In this document: positions 1 through 10,309 of the stretch, in pieces
How the letters are laid out: each line of letters opens with the position of its first letter
How positions within the stretch are numbered: position 1 is the first letter of the stretch
Notes under the pieces: model-generated
Database searches by the model: none
The model's input: only the letters and a program-made list of their open reading frames with translations
What the model was told of the DNA's origin: nothing
Position numbers and translations under genes: made by a program
DNA from: Misgurnus anguillicaudatus
Lineage: Eukaryota; Chordata; Actinopteri; Cypriniformes; Cobitidae
Reading direction: 5' to 3'
Assembly: GCF_027580225.2 (NCBI RefSeq)
Contig: NW_027395277.1
Span: 1,240,001-1,304,000 of the forward strand
Length of the DNA stretch: 64,000 nt

Positions 1-140
1 CACATTAAACTATCGCGCGGGCATGTGAAACTTTCGCGCGTGCACGTGAAAGCAAAAGTTTTGTGTGCGCACATGAAAGTCTTACGTGTGCATGCGATAG
101 TTTCACGTGCGCGCACGAAAGTTTTACGTGAGCACATGAC
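1..140. repeat. Short GC/CA-rich tandem repeat with CACGTG-like motifs
   Basis: Irregular units of about 22-28 bases, variants of GTGAAAGTTTTACGTGTGCGC, run from the window edge to about 140. Alternating purine-pyrimidine stretches such as GTGCGCACATG recur. The array may start outside the window. Confidence 0.65.
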
Positions 141-181
141 ACTAAACTTTAGAATTTTTTTACTCCAATGTCACCTTAGGG

Positions 182-681
182 CAGTGCTTCTCAATTATTT
201 TCTGTCATGCCCCCCCTAGGAAGAAGTAAACATTTCGCGCCCCCCAACTCTCCGCCGCGACTGTAAATAGTATAATTTATCTATAAAATGACACATCTGC
301 AAAACATTGTATCCTTATTAACATTAAAGAAAACACAAATAAAGAAATATTGATCAACTTACAGCAAAGAATAACTTTATTAACATTGTTTTTTAGTCTG
401 TAACAGAAAAGACTTAAAATGCATCAATTTGCCAGAAAAAAATCAATCCTTATTTAAAGTATAATATTTTTTGACCATTTGATACTGAAAAATTAAATTA
501 AATATAATCAATAAATAATAATAAAAACTGAAGCGGCTTATCAGCGTGATTGGGGTGTAATGTCTTTAAGTGATTTAAGTCACTTCCTGAAAAAGTATTT
601 TTCCCCAGGGTCTCGCGCGCCCCCCCTGGTGTCGCTTCGAGCCCCCCCTGGGGGTCCCGCACCACTATTTGAGAAGCACTG
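182..681. mobile_element. Non-autonomous hAT element
   Basis: It starts CAGTGCTTCTCAATT and ends TTGAGAAGCACTG, inverted repeats of the hAT type. Flanking 8-mers CCTTAGGG (174-181) and CCTTAGAG (682-689) differ at one base, as an aged target duplication. The ends are C-rich and the middle AT-rich. There is no transposase. Confidence 0.85.
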
Positions 682-714
682 CCTTAGAGGCTCGGTAAAT
701 TTGTGCTTAAAAAC

Positions 715-939
715 GAGCAAGAAAAAATAAAAATAAAAATTTTCTCACCACATTGGCAGATATTTTTGCTCGTTTTAAGCACCAATTCACTAAATTGTAT
801 ATTTTTTGTCTAAAAATTTAAATTATTTTCTTAGGTCATTTTGCTCATCAAGAGAAAGCATCTTAATTTAAGAATATTTAGATATTTCTACTGAAAAAAA
901 AGGCAAAAATACTAAGTAAGAAAGTCATTTTTTGCAGTG
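715..939. mobile_element. Truncated palindromic MITE (GCAGTG end)
   Basis: The right end ATTTTTTGCAGTG/TA matches the ends of the elements at 2018-2492 and 3797-4236. The left half is degraded. Confidence 0.55.
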
Positions 940-1304
940 TAGGCTTATGTTTCCTGTTATTTTTAGAAATACAGTTTAAACGGCAAGTAAAATAGTTGCA
1001 ACTTTTTATAAAGAGGTGTGCTTTTTACAAACTCACCATCTAGTCCACTTCATTTGCTATAAAAGAAACCGTAAACACGTCACTACAGCAAGCAACAGGT
1101 GTCCGACTTGACGGCTCCATCTTCAACTCCTCCCTTGACTGCAAGCGGCAAACCTCGACGATTGGTCTGCACAGCATGAACTCGAACACACCTATTGTTT
1201 TAACTATCTCTCCTTTCTCTGTCCATACTACAAATGTTTTTCTCGTCTTTGAAAAGTATCTATTTATGCTGCACAAAACGGATTAAAGCTTTAAAATCAA
1301 ACAG

Positions 1305-1606
1305 TCCATTCACACGGAGCAAAAGCGTTAGCACTTGACGGAAGGCTTGTCTGAAGCGCGTGTGGCGCAACACAAGCTCCGGTCTTGCATAAACATTATT
1401 GGCTGGCTCGCACAAGGTTATTTGCATGAGGCGATCTGATTGGCTGACGCACGGGTTGGCGCTTGAAAAGTTGAGAAATGTTTAACTTCTGCTGCAAGCA
1501 ACGGTAGTGACGCGATGTTGACGGATCAACAATTCAGTTCGGCAACGCATTACGTCACCCATTAAAAGTAAATGAAAAACGTTTACACTTATGCCCCGTG
1601 TGAATG
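1305..1606. mobile_element. Probable MITE with ATTCACACGG ends
   Basis: ATTCACACGGAGC near 1309 is matched by the inverted CCCCGTGTGAATG near 1594. The interior is relatively GC-rich and noncoding. The exact boundaries are uncertain. Confidence 0.45.
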
Positions 1607-1680
1607 TACCGTAAGACCCGTTTACACTTTAACAATAATCATAACTTTAACTATAACTGTATTAGCATTCACACCACCAG

Positions 1681-1893
1681 TGGCCGGTTGCATAAACCTT
1701 TAAGACTAGTCTTAAAAGTTAGTCACAAATTTCATACTGATCATACCTGTTTTAAGTATGTTACATAGAAAGGTAGATTGGTTTAATTTAAATACAAATA
1801 ATAAGACTGATTAGCCCTAACTAATTGCTAGTTAGTCAGACTCATTGTTAAGACGCAGTCTTAACGTCACGGCTATGTTTATGCAACCGGCCA
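1681..1893. mobile_element. MITE with TGGCCGGTTGCATAAAC ends
   Basis: A perfect 17-bp terminal inverted repeat (1681-1697 and 1877-1893), with CAG on both sides as a possible 3-bp target duplication. The interior holds further inverted AGACTAGTCTTAA-type sequence. It is inserted in a stretch (about 1635-1930) that itself shows weak inverted ATAACTTTAACTATAAC-like ends. Confidence 0.75.
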
Positions 1894-2017
1894 CAGATGA
1901 TAACGATAACTTTGTTTATTCACTCACGCGTCGCAGTACTCATGCAAATCATTTACTTTAAATTGCATTAACTAATATCGTAGATTTCCTAAAAAAAAAA
2001 ATAAAGGCAATTGCTTA

Positions 2018-2492
2018 CACTACAAAAAATGATTTTCAAGAAAAAAATTCTTAGTATTTTTGTCTTGTTTTCAGTAAAAATATCTAAATATTCTTAAATT
2101 AAGATGTTTTCTCTTGATGAGCAAAATGACCCAAGAAAATAAGTCTATTTTTAGACCAAAAATATCAAATTTAAGTGATTCTGTGCATAAAACAAGCAAA
2201 AAAATCTGCCAATGGGGTAAGCAAAAAATCTTGAACATTTTTCTTAAACACTAAAATAAAAAAAATCTAGAAAAATTTTCTTACCCCATTGGCAGATTTG
2301 TTTGCTTGTTTTATGCACAAAATCACTTACATTTGATATTTTTGGTCTAAAAACTAGACTTATTTTCTTGGGTTGTTTTGCTCATAAAGAAAAAGCATTA
2401 TAATTTAATTTAATTTAATTTAAATTTTATTTTTACTGAAAACAAGACAAAAATACTAAGAGATTTTTTTTTGAAAATCATTTTTTGCAGTG
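2018..2492. mobile_element. Palindromic MITE, TA-flanked (CACTNC ends)
   Basis: The left half (TACAAAAAATGATTTTC onward) and right half (GAAAATCATTTTTTGCAGTG) are inverted copies over almost their whole length. TA flanks each end, so the element could fold into one hairpin. It lies in the DEAF1 intron upstream of the exon at 3107. Confidence 0.85.
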
Positions 2493-3106
2493 TACACGTT
2501 AATAAATGTGTAAATATAACCAGCTGTTGTCCTAATCTTGCTATGTTTGTGTACCTGTAAATAGTAAATATAGTTTGTGTAATTTAACATCTTATTTATT
2601 GGCGTAGTAGAATTAAACTTTCCGTACTTAATTTCACTGCAACAGAGTAACAGTGACGTAATTTTTTGTTAGGGACCTCGGCAAAGAGCGTCTTCACAGT
2701 GTCATCTGCCATTTTAAATACGTGAGCACTTTAAATTTAAATAGATTTGATTGGTTGTTACTAAAGTCATTTATTAAATAATTTATTAGATCTTTATTGA
2801 TATTCTTTTTAATATAAAACTATTTTTAAAACTATATTGAAGTAATCATTACGTCTGTAGTGTAATTGGCCCTTGAGATTTTTTTTTTCAAATTTATCCG
2901 GATTACTGTGGATGTATTTACTTTAATCTAAGGGTCAAAAATATTGATTTGGTGCAAGAAACACTACACTTAGCGAATAAGTACACCTATGGGAAGATGT
3001 AAATGAATAAAGGATTTGTGTTATGATCTCTACCAAAAGCATGATGCCAAGTACCACTTGTCTGCTAACACTGATTCATCTTATTGACATGCTTTACTTT
3101 CTCCAG

Positions 3107-3166
3107 GCTTATCAGACTCAGCTGTCAATCAGCGATGACGACAAAATCACTGAAATTATCATCAAG
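3107..3166 (+). CDS. deaf1: deaf1 exon upstream of the MYND exons (20 codons, GC-AG intron)
   Basis: A pyrimidine-rich acceptor (ctttctccag) precedes 60 open bases encoding A-Y-Q-T-Q-L-S-I-S and so on. The exon ends AAG followed by GCAAGT, a good match to the rare GC donor class. It is phase 0 at both ends and joins the MYND exon in frame. From its Tyr to the first MYND Cys there are 22 residues, the same spacing I recall for human DEAF1, although few residues match. No GT donor is nearby. Confidence 0.5.
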
Positions 3167-6100
3167 GCAAGTGAACAACTATGATGGATTTCTTTGTGTT
3201 TAGATGGCAAAATATTTTTGTGAATATTGGAGAACTCGAGCCGTATTGTGAGATCCTTTTTGCAGGCACAGTTGGAGGTTCAGCTTGCATTGTTTCCCGC
3301 TGTTCGTTTTCTATAGTTTGTCAATATGTTGAAGCGGTACGTGTTGACACTGATCGCTCCCTCGACAGCAGTAGTTTATGATTTGGCAGAAGTGGCCATA
3401 TCACAGCGCTACCAACCGCTGAGTCCAGCTCTGGATTCATTCAACCAGTGGAGTGTAACAGAAAAGGTTTCAGGATGAAAAAATTTATTTATTTTCTTCC
3501 AAAAGAAATTGAACTCTAGGGAAAAACATTTCCACACTAAACAATTGGGAAATAATTGATTAGCTCAACTGTAGTCAGTTAGCAGTTTATATATAATCCA
3601 GATGATGTGAGACACAGCAGGTGTGTATATCAGCTACGGCACAATATGTAAAATTTTTCTACTAGCAGTGCTAATATTTTTAGTTCACATGTGTACTTAC
3701 TTCGCTTTGCATTGTGGCCACATTATCACCTCAAGTATGCATTATTTTAAAATAATTAAACAGCCCATTAATTTTTCCTTATTTCATTACATCATACACG
3801 CTGCAAAAAAATTATTTTCAAGAAAAAGAATTCTTAGTATTTTTGTCTTGTTTTCAGTAAAATTATCTAAAAATTCTTAAATTAAGAAGCTTTTTCTGGA
3901 GGAGCAAAACGACCCAAGAAAATAAGTCTAGTTTTTAGACCAAAAATATCAAATTTAAGCGATTTTGTGCATAAAACAAGCAAAAAAAATCTGCCAATGG
4001 GATAAGCAAAAAATCATGAACATTTTTCTTAAACTTCAAAATTCAAGAAATTTTTTTGTTGTTTTATGCACAAAATCACTTAAATTTGATATTTTTGGTC
4101 TAAAAACAAGACTTATTTTCTTGGGTCATTTTGCTCATCAAGAAAAAGCATCTTAATTTAAGAATTTTGAGATAATTTTACTGAAAACAAGACAAAAATA
4201 CTAAGATTTTTTTCTTTAAAATATTTTTTTGCAGTGCATGAACATGATTTGTGAGTCCTGTCAGATCGATTTCTATTGACAGTGAAGGTTAAAGGAACAG
4301 TATGTAAGAAATTTTTTATCAATTAATCATAAAATATGTCACTAGACATTAAGAAATCATTTTCATTTCAAATACTTTTATCACTGACAACAGTGGTCTG
4401 GCCAGGATATTGTCATTTAAAAAGTGGAGTTGCAGCCCTCAACTGATGTTTATGTTGTCATGTTGTGTATTGGCCACCAGTTGTGTGATTGCAGTACCAG
4501 TTTTAGCCACAAGTTTTGTGATTGCAATACCAGTTTTGGACACAATCCTACAAACTGTTCCTTTAAGACCACAACTTTCTTTGCTTCACACTCTTTCACA
4601 GCGTTTTCAAGCTACACCGTTGTTGTTGTGGTTTAACGTCATCTAGTGGCGAAAATAACATAATTTGCGCTGTGAATATAGCTCATCCAATCAGGATTTA
4701 GAACCAGAACTATAAACTATCATGTGACTTATGTCAGATGATTTAGGTTGCATCCCACTGACTTGTGGACTCACAATGGCTGCCGCGTGCATGTGTCTGT
4801 GGTCCGCAAGACCGTTTGGGTGTCCCATTTGTCATTTTAGGTTTGAAAATGATGGTAATGGGTGCCCCCTTTTCGGTTGATATGTGCCAATAGGACTGTA
4901 ACGATTAATTGCGTGTCCCTGAAATTGATTCTGAATCGCAAGGCTGCGATTCTGTGTTTCATGTGCAACTTGTGAATGTACTACGGCATTTGGTCAGTAA
5001 GAAGTCCTTATCAATCTAAAATCATTATGAGTCGGAGTCGTTTATAACGTGCATTTAAAAAAGCAACACTCGTTAAACAAAATAATTCAAAATATTGTTT
5101 ATTATCATGAAATTACCTGAAACAATTTGAAGAACAGCGATATAAATATTCCTGTAGACATTTCCTGGAATAACGTTTGTAATGCTACTTCTTCTGTGGC
5201 ACAAAGGGAGTTTCTGCACGAGAGCGCCCCCTGGCTTTGGGATGTGCCGGGATTTCACCTTAATTCATTAAAATTCATTGATTGAGAAAACGCGCATTTG
5301 CACGATTAATCATTACAGCCCTAGTCCTGAATGTGCACTTTTCCTGAGCCTGCATATGTACGGCCTTCGGAGGAGACTTCCTCCTGACAGTCAAAGCGGT
5401 GTTACGTCACAAAAGTGCGGACTTGTAGGAAGAACAGAGTTTTTAGGGTACCATTTGGAACAGGGCCTTAGTTGGTTTTGTCAGATATATTGTGATAGAG
5501 CAGAACTGTGGAAACACTCATTAGCGTCACATGCGGCCACCAGCTGCGCAGACGTGGCAGGTGGTTTAGATGTGAAGGGCAGCTAAGTGAAAGAAAGAGA
5601 GATTGAAGCAGGACTATCTGAATGTCCAACTGAACACAGAGGAGGGTTGAAAACACACAGTTACTCAAATAGAAATGTCCAATTATTTTGAGAAAATGAA
5701 AACCTTTGCAAGATGCCACAAAAACGTATAAATGTGCATGGCTTGTCTTTATGAATGTAAATTTAAAAACAGTAAAAATGCTTTGATTAAATAAACTTTG
5801 TCTTGACACCTGCGTGCCATTAAAAATACAACATTAATGTCTTCTGTTTAACTGTAAAGTAACATAAATGATGAACTATACAGAAAATAAAGAAATGAAA
5901 GATAATCAAAATAAAGATGATCTGAAAAGTAAAAAGGTGGGAGTGGGGAGTAAACATTCTTACATGTAAAACTATAATAGATAGCATAGTATTTTTACTT
6001 TACTTTTACATTGACCTGCGATTCACAATACCGGCCTCCATAGGGTACAATGAGTATTACATTTTGGGATTTTTAATGTATCCCAAGTAATAAAAATATT

Positions 6101-7582
6101 TAATGTGATCCTATCAATGGATTTTAGTAGAAGCCAAAAAAAAGTAAAATTCTTAATAGCGTTTTTAAAAAAGTTGCCAGCCAGCGGCAGCAGTTTTTAT
6201 GATTTTCACAAAGGTTTAATGCCTTCCAGAAAATATTCTTCTTTAAATATATAAACATACAATGTATCATCCGACCTTTATTTGTTCTCTTTTTATCACC
6301 TCTAAAGGCCGGGATACACTGCACGATAATTGGCCGTCCCAGACGAAAGATTGCCATCGTGAAACTATCGTCGCGATTTCTCCATCGGTGGTCCTATGTC
6401 GTACAGTGAGAGAGGTTCAAAGACGGCCGTTTTCCCGGTCTTGCGTCCAAAGATAGCCTACGATAGTTTTCTGGCAGTGTCAGAAATTCGGCATGATCAC
6501 CGCACAGTGTGTTTGCTGCTACGACCAGTATTTGTTTACCACGAGCGCATGCTGGTGACGTTGCGCAACGTGTGACGCTGCCGCCGAAGCTTCCGTTTCA
6601 TCATCGTAAAGTTTACATGCCTCTCGTACCCGAGTTTAAACAATACATGTCGCACAGTGTGATAAGGTAATGATCTTATAAGAGGACAAAAATCGTGCAG
6701 TGTATTCCAGGCTTTAAATATGGGTAGGTTTCTTTAAAAATAGCAAATTTTGAGCAAAAAGCTGAGATAAGTGCATTTTTTTAAAGGACTTTTGTCAGAG
6801 ATCAGATTCAGAGCGATCATCAAAGCATACATGGAGTTTGAATTGTTTGCCCTAGGGGAATACTTCCGGGTTTCAAAAATTGGGTAAGAGCGCCACCTGG
6901 TTGATTATAGCGAAATACGGATTGCCGGAAAAACTCGTCATTGGCAGGGAAGTGCTTTCTTTTAATTGACGAGTTAACTATTATAACTATTAGGACGAGT
7001 TAATAGGTTGCCCCAAAATTTTAATTATCACATAATAGTCAAGTATTTTACCTCTTTCAAGTAGTTTACTTCGATACAACTAAAGATCAGAAATATGTAT
7101 TATGAGAACAAAAATTACTACAATGGCATTTGGGAGAACCTTGTGTTAGCAACGCAAAATTGTGGGTTCGAAATACTGATAAAAGTATATCTTAATCTCC
7201 TATAAGTCACTTTTGTTAAAAGCGTCTGCCAGATGCACAAGTACCGGTAAACAGATTTTTCAGCTTTTTTATTATGTATTAATAAAATTAATATGTTTTC
7301 TTTTCAGCACACATGTGTGAACTGCGGTCGAGAGGCTTTTAGTGAATGCACGGGGTGTCATAAAGTTCATTACTGTTCTGGCTTCTGTCAGCGGAAGGTA
7401 AGCCCACACTGAGCGTTTGCCATTATTTCATGCAAGTTAGAGCCTCTTATTTTATTTTTGTACCCGTCTCTCTTCAGGACTGGAAGGAGCATCAGCTGAG
7501 CTGCTGTCAGGCGAGCGCAGCCATCAACATTCAGGAAGAGATTCAGATTTCCGGCGTAAAGGAAGAGAAAGGAAAGGTCTAA
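3107..7582 (+). CDS. deaf1: DEAF1-type transcription regulator, 3' end (three C-terminal exons, 5' part outside window)
   Basis: Three exons are readable: 3107-3166, 7308-7397 and 7478-7582 (stop TAA 7580-7582). The last two encode a complete MYND zinc finger, starting T-C-V-N-C-G-R-E-A and continuing through [11 protein letters not shown] to W-K-E-H-Q. All eight expected zinc ligands (seven Cys and one His) are present with MYND spacing. The wording is that of the DEAF1 C-terminus. DEAF1 is a nuclear DNA-binding regulator with a SAND domain, and its MYND finger mediates protein contacts; the SAND exons must lie upstream of the window. A short tail of about 25 residues follows the finger, as in DEAF1. 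Position next to and tail-to-tail with DRD4 matches the human arrangement as I recall it. The two MYND exons are secure. The first exon is less certain because it is poorly conserved and uses a GC donor. A deaf1 paralogue remains possible. Confidence 0.85.
3797..4236. mobile_element. Second full palindromic MITE of the 2018 family
   Basis: It shares the arms of the 2018-2492 element, including ATCTGCCAATGGG and TTAGTATTTTTGTCTTG in both orientations, and ends TTTTTTTGCAGTG. It is in the intron between the two DEAF1 exons. Confidence 0.8.
4291..4565. mobile_element. MITE with AAAGGAACAGT ends
   Basis: AAAGGAACAGTATGTAAG at 4291 is matched by CTACAAACTGTTCCTTT ending 4565. The interior contains two related GTGATTGCARTACCAGTTTT copies. 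No coding capacity is convincing. Confidence 0.65.
4891..5323. mobile_element. Probable hAT-like MITE (TAGGACTGTAACGATTAAT ends)
   Basis: The left TAGGACTGTAACGATTAAT and right ATTAATCATTACAGCCCTA are inverted partners. No clean target duplication is seen. Confidence 0.6.
6120..6890 (-). repeat. Older dispersed repeat interrupted by the 6307 MITE
   Basis: Segments 6120-6300 and 6715-6890 match, in opposite orientation, the continuous stretch about 16840-17205. Shared landmarks are TTTTCTGGAAGGC and CAGCTTTTTGCTCAAAATTTG-like sequence. Confidence 0.65.
6307..6712. mobile_element. MITE with GGCCGGGATACACTGCACG ends
   Basis: The left GGGATACACTGCACGAT and right ATCGTGCAGTGTATTCC form terminal inverted repeats. 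It is inserted in an older repeat (about 6120-6890) whose other copy at about 16840-17205 lacks it. Confidence 0.8.
7120..7245 (+). mobile_element. Degenerate tRNA-derived SINE with LINE-type tail
   Basis: A GTGGGTTCGAA B-box-like block is followed by the tail GTTAAAAGCGTCTGCCAGATG, the tail shared by the SINEs at 15115 and 38575. It lies just upstream of the MYND exon. Confidence 0.55.
7308..7397 (+). CDS. deaf1: deaf1 exon, first part of MYND zinc finger
   Basis: Acceptor ttttcag precedes the exon and donor AAG/gtaagc follows it; 30 codons, phase 0 at both ends. It carries the first six Cys ligands of the MYND finger, ending in C-Q-R-K. Confidence 0.92.
7478..7582 (+). CDS. deaf1: deaf1 terminal coding exon, end of MYND finger and C-terminus
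   Basis: Acceptor tctcttcag precedes 34 codons and a TAA stop. It begins D-W-K-E-H-Q-L-S-C, supplying the last His and Cys ligands. An acidic and lysine-rich tail ending G-K-V follows. Confidence 0.92.
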   Translation, partial: DWKEHQLSCCQASAAINIQEEIQISGVKEEKGKV

Positions 7583-7990
7583 AGCCCTCTGTACAAATAC
7601 GCACTGTATGACATATTTATGTGTTTTGGTTAAAGCCTTGTTGTAGCAGCTTCCTCACTCATACACTTATTTTGTCATCCCTGTGATACATGTTTTTGTT
7701 TCGTACTATGGACTCTGTCAGTGAAAGTAACAAAAAATCTGTCGTCATTTGTTCAACCTCAGGTCATCTTTCTTCTTAAAGAATCTTTTAGTTGTTGTTT
7801 TGTGTGCAATAAAAGCAAATCGTGTTGCACTTAAGAAATCAAGTTTGGAACTACAGAACAGTCAATGATGACAGAATAATATATATTTTTTTAATATTTG
7901 GTATTCCTTTGAATTATAAAGTGTTATCAAACTCAGTGTAATGAAGGATTGCATTGTTCAAGTGTTTGCAATACAAAAATAAATGTCAAT
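7583..7990 (+). terminator. deaf1 3' UTR with two AATAAA signals
   Basis: After the stop there is AT-rich sequence without exons. AATAAA hexamers occur at 7808-7813 and 7978-7983, and either could direct polyadenylation. The second is preceded by a T-rich stretch. The cleavage site cannot be fixed from sequence alone. Confidence 0.5.
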
Positions 7991-7999
7991 GTCTGAGCT

Positions 8000-8987
8000 T
8001 GTGTGCATCTTTATTTGATCCATTTTGGATTTAGGACACACATAACAAACACCAAAAGCAAAGTTGATTATCATGAATGAATATGGCACATTATTACCTC
8101 AGATTTAATCTGTGAAAGCCGGCACGCAACTGACCTTATTTATAATAATCCAGGCCTGAATGCTAAGCATCACATTTTTACAAACAACATAACTCACATA
8201 TTTATTAGTTATTTACATTATATTATTTTGTTTTGGATGTTTAGAACCATGCAGCTGCTTCACAGAAATGCATTAAACATTTCAAAACTTCAATGTAAAA
8301 TCTAATAATCAACAATAATAGAAATTACAATACCAATGTGAATAATCAACAATTATGTCATAATCATGCAGCCCTATTTCAGTGTTAGTTTAAAAGGCTT
8401 GTATACACTTTATTATTAAAATTTTTGAGGTTCTATGTAATACAGTACAGTAATGTAGTTATATGATGTAATAGACCTAAATAAATCATAAAAATATTTC
8501 ACCCTTACTCTTGACTCTCAGAATATAACTGGACACGTTATGCTACTATATATTCAGGATTTTATGTAAATGATCTGTCTTCTGATGGTTGATATCTTGC
8601 GCTGTGAGTTTTCATCTATTTCTGAACATGATTCGTGAGTTTGTCATGGAGGTTCTGAAAGCTGCAGTATGTATTCATAGCACTCTTATTTTAAAATGTA
8701 ATATATCTTTTAATTGATTTCTTTATGGCACAGAAGTGTGTTTTCACATTTCTTCAAAGCGTCTCGTGCCAATTTTACAAAGTTTATCTGAATACATTAC
8801 AGAGTCCATGGATTAGACTTCCCTTGAGCATCTTTGGCTGATAGTTTGCTGCAGGACGATGTTTTTATTATCTCCATTTGTACCTCTGCATATAACTCTG
8901 GATCGATGCACACAGAGAGAAAATTGTTTGGGGAATTATGGTAGTATCACTAATGCCAAAGATGTCCGTAGCCAAGTTTTCTATTTA
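8000..8987. other. Intergenic DNA without recognisable features
   Basis: AT-rich sequence between the DEAF1 3' UTR and the first copy of the GGGACACACCAC repeat. No exon, RNA gene or terminal repeat could be supported. Confidence 0.5.
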
Positions 8988-9640
8988 AGGGGACACACCA
9001 CTTTTTTGGAAAATATGCTAATTTTCCACCTCATGGATTTTGGAATCCATTCAGCTGATCTCCGGGTCTGGCGGTACCACTTTTAGCATAGCTTAGCATA
9101 ATTCATTGAATCTGATTAGACCATTAGCATCGCGCTAAAAATAACCAAAGAGTTTTGATATTTTTCCTATTTAAAACTTGAATCTTCTGACTTGATAAGC
9201 CCCCAGAAACATCCTGTAATTATACAAATCCATCTATTCCTTTTTGTGTAATCTCCTTTAAACTGCAAGAGTCACACAAAACAGGCTGTTGGGGATCCCC
9301 TATCAATGTGATGTCACATTGATTACGCCCCACCCATGACCGCTCACAGACACCCCTTATGAAAGCATAGTTCGATCTTCTGCCAGAGACACATGTTGTA
9401 CTATGTTGTACTAAGACCGACGGAAAATTAAAAGTTGCGATTTTCTAGGCAGATATGGTTAGGACTATACTCTCATTCTGGTGTAATAATCAAGGACTTT
9501 GCTGCTGTAACATGGCTGCAGCAGGAGTATTGATATTACGCACTGCCCGAAAATAGTCCTTTTGGTTACTTTCAACAGCAGGGGACTATTTTCAGGCGCT
9601 GCGTAATATCATTGTGCTGTTTTTGTGTGTTTCTTTAAAT
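8988..9640. mobile_element. Long copy of the GGGACACCACTTTTTT repeat family
   Basis: It shares GATCTCCGGGTCTGG, GTACCACTTTTAGCATAG and GATTAGACCATTAGC with the copies at 22088, 22907, 23870 and 24690. It continues through AATAATCAAGGACTTTGCTG, as the 24690 copy does. It probably derives from a DNA transposon, but no transposase is present. Confidence 0.65.
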
Positions 9641-10309
9641 GCAAAGAGTTCCCCTCCCCGTATGCAATGTAGGGGGTAGAGCGCTTACACATGTGCTTTG
9701 GACTACATCAGGAGATTACACAAAAAGGAATAGATGGATTTGTATAATTACAGGATATATATATATTATTGTGTATAAATGAAAAAACAAACTCCGGAAT
9801 AATGGAAGACTTACCTTAAAAATGATGTCACGTCACACTCGTTGTCAGCGGATGACGTCACGTCAGAGTGAGATTCCCCAGAGCTGTCGGATGTTCTCTC
9901 GTTTCTGTCTTGATACAAGCTAGTCATGCTTTTTAATGGTGTCCAAAACACTCTTTATGAATATGAAAAAAGGGCAAAGGAAGTTAATTTAGCCTTGAAG
10001 GTCTTTCAGAAGTCCCTTTGTTCTTTCTTTAAAGTTCACCCAAAAATATCTGTCATCATTTCCTCACCCTTACGTCGTATCACTTCATTTCTTCTCAGGA
10101 ACACAATCTTCTCGCTATTTTTCCGTACAGCCTTGTGAACAGCTAACTTACCTACCATTTAGGTAGTTTTATATGACTCTTTTGAGAGAATATGCGATCA
10201 TTTGTGTGAGGAACAGACTTGATACACATTCAGACTTTCTGCCTCGACGTTCAGTGTCACGACGGCGGAGCAGCTGCGTCGCGATTGCACGCGGCATAAA
10301 CCCACAAGG

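Noticed and set aside
5278..5809. Overlapping 102- and 113-codon ORFs
   Set aside because: They lie partly inside a MITE and show no protein signature.
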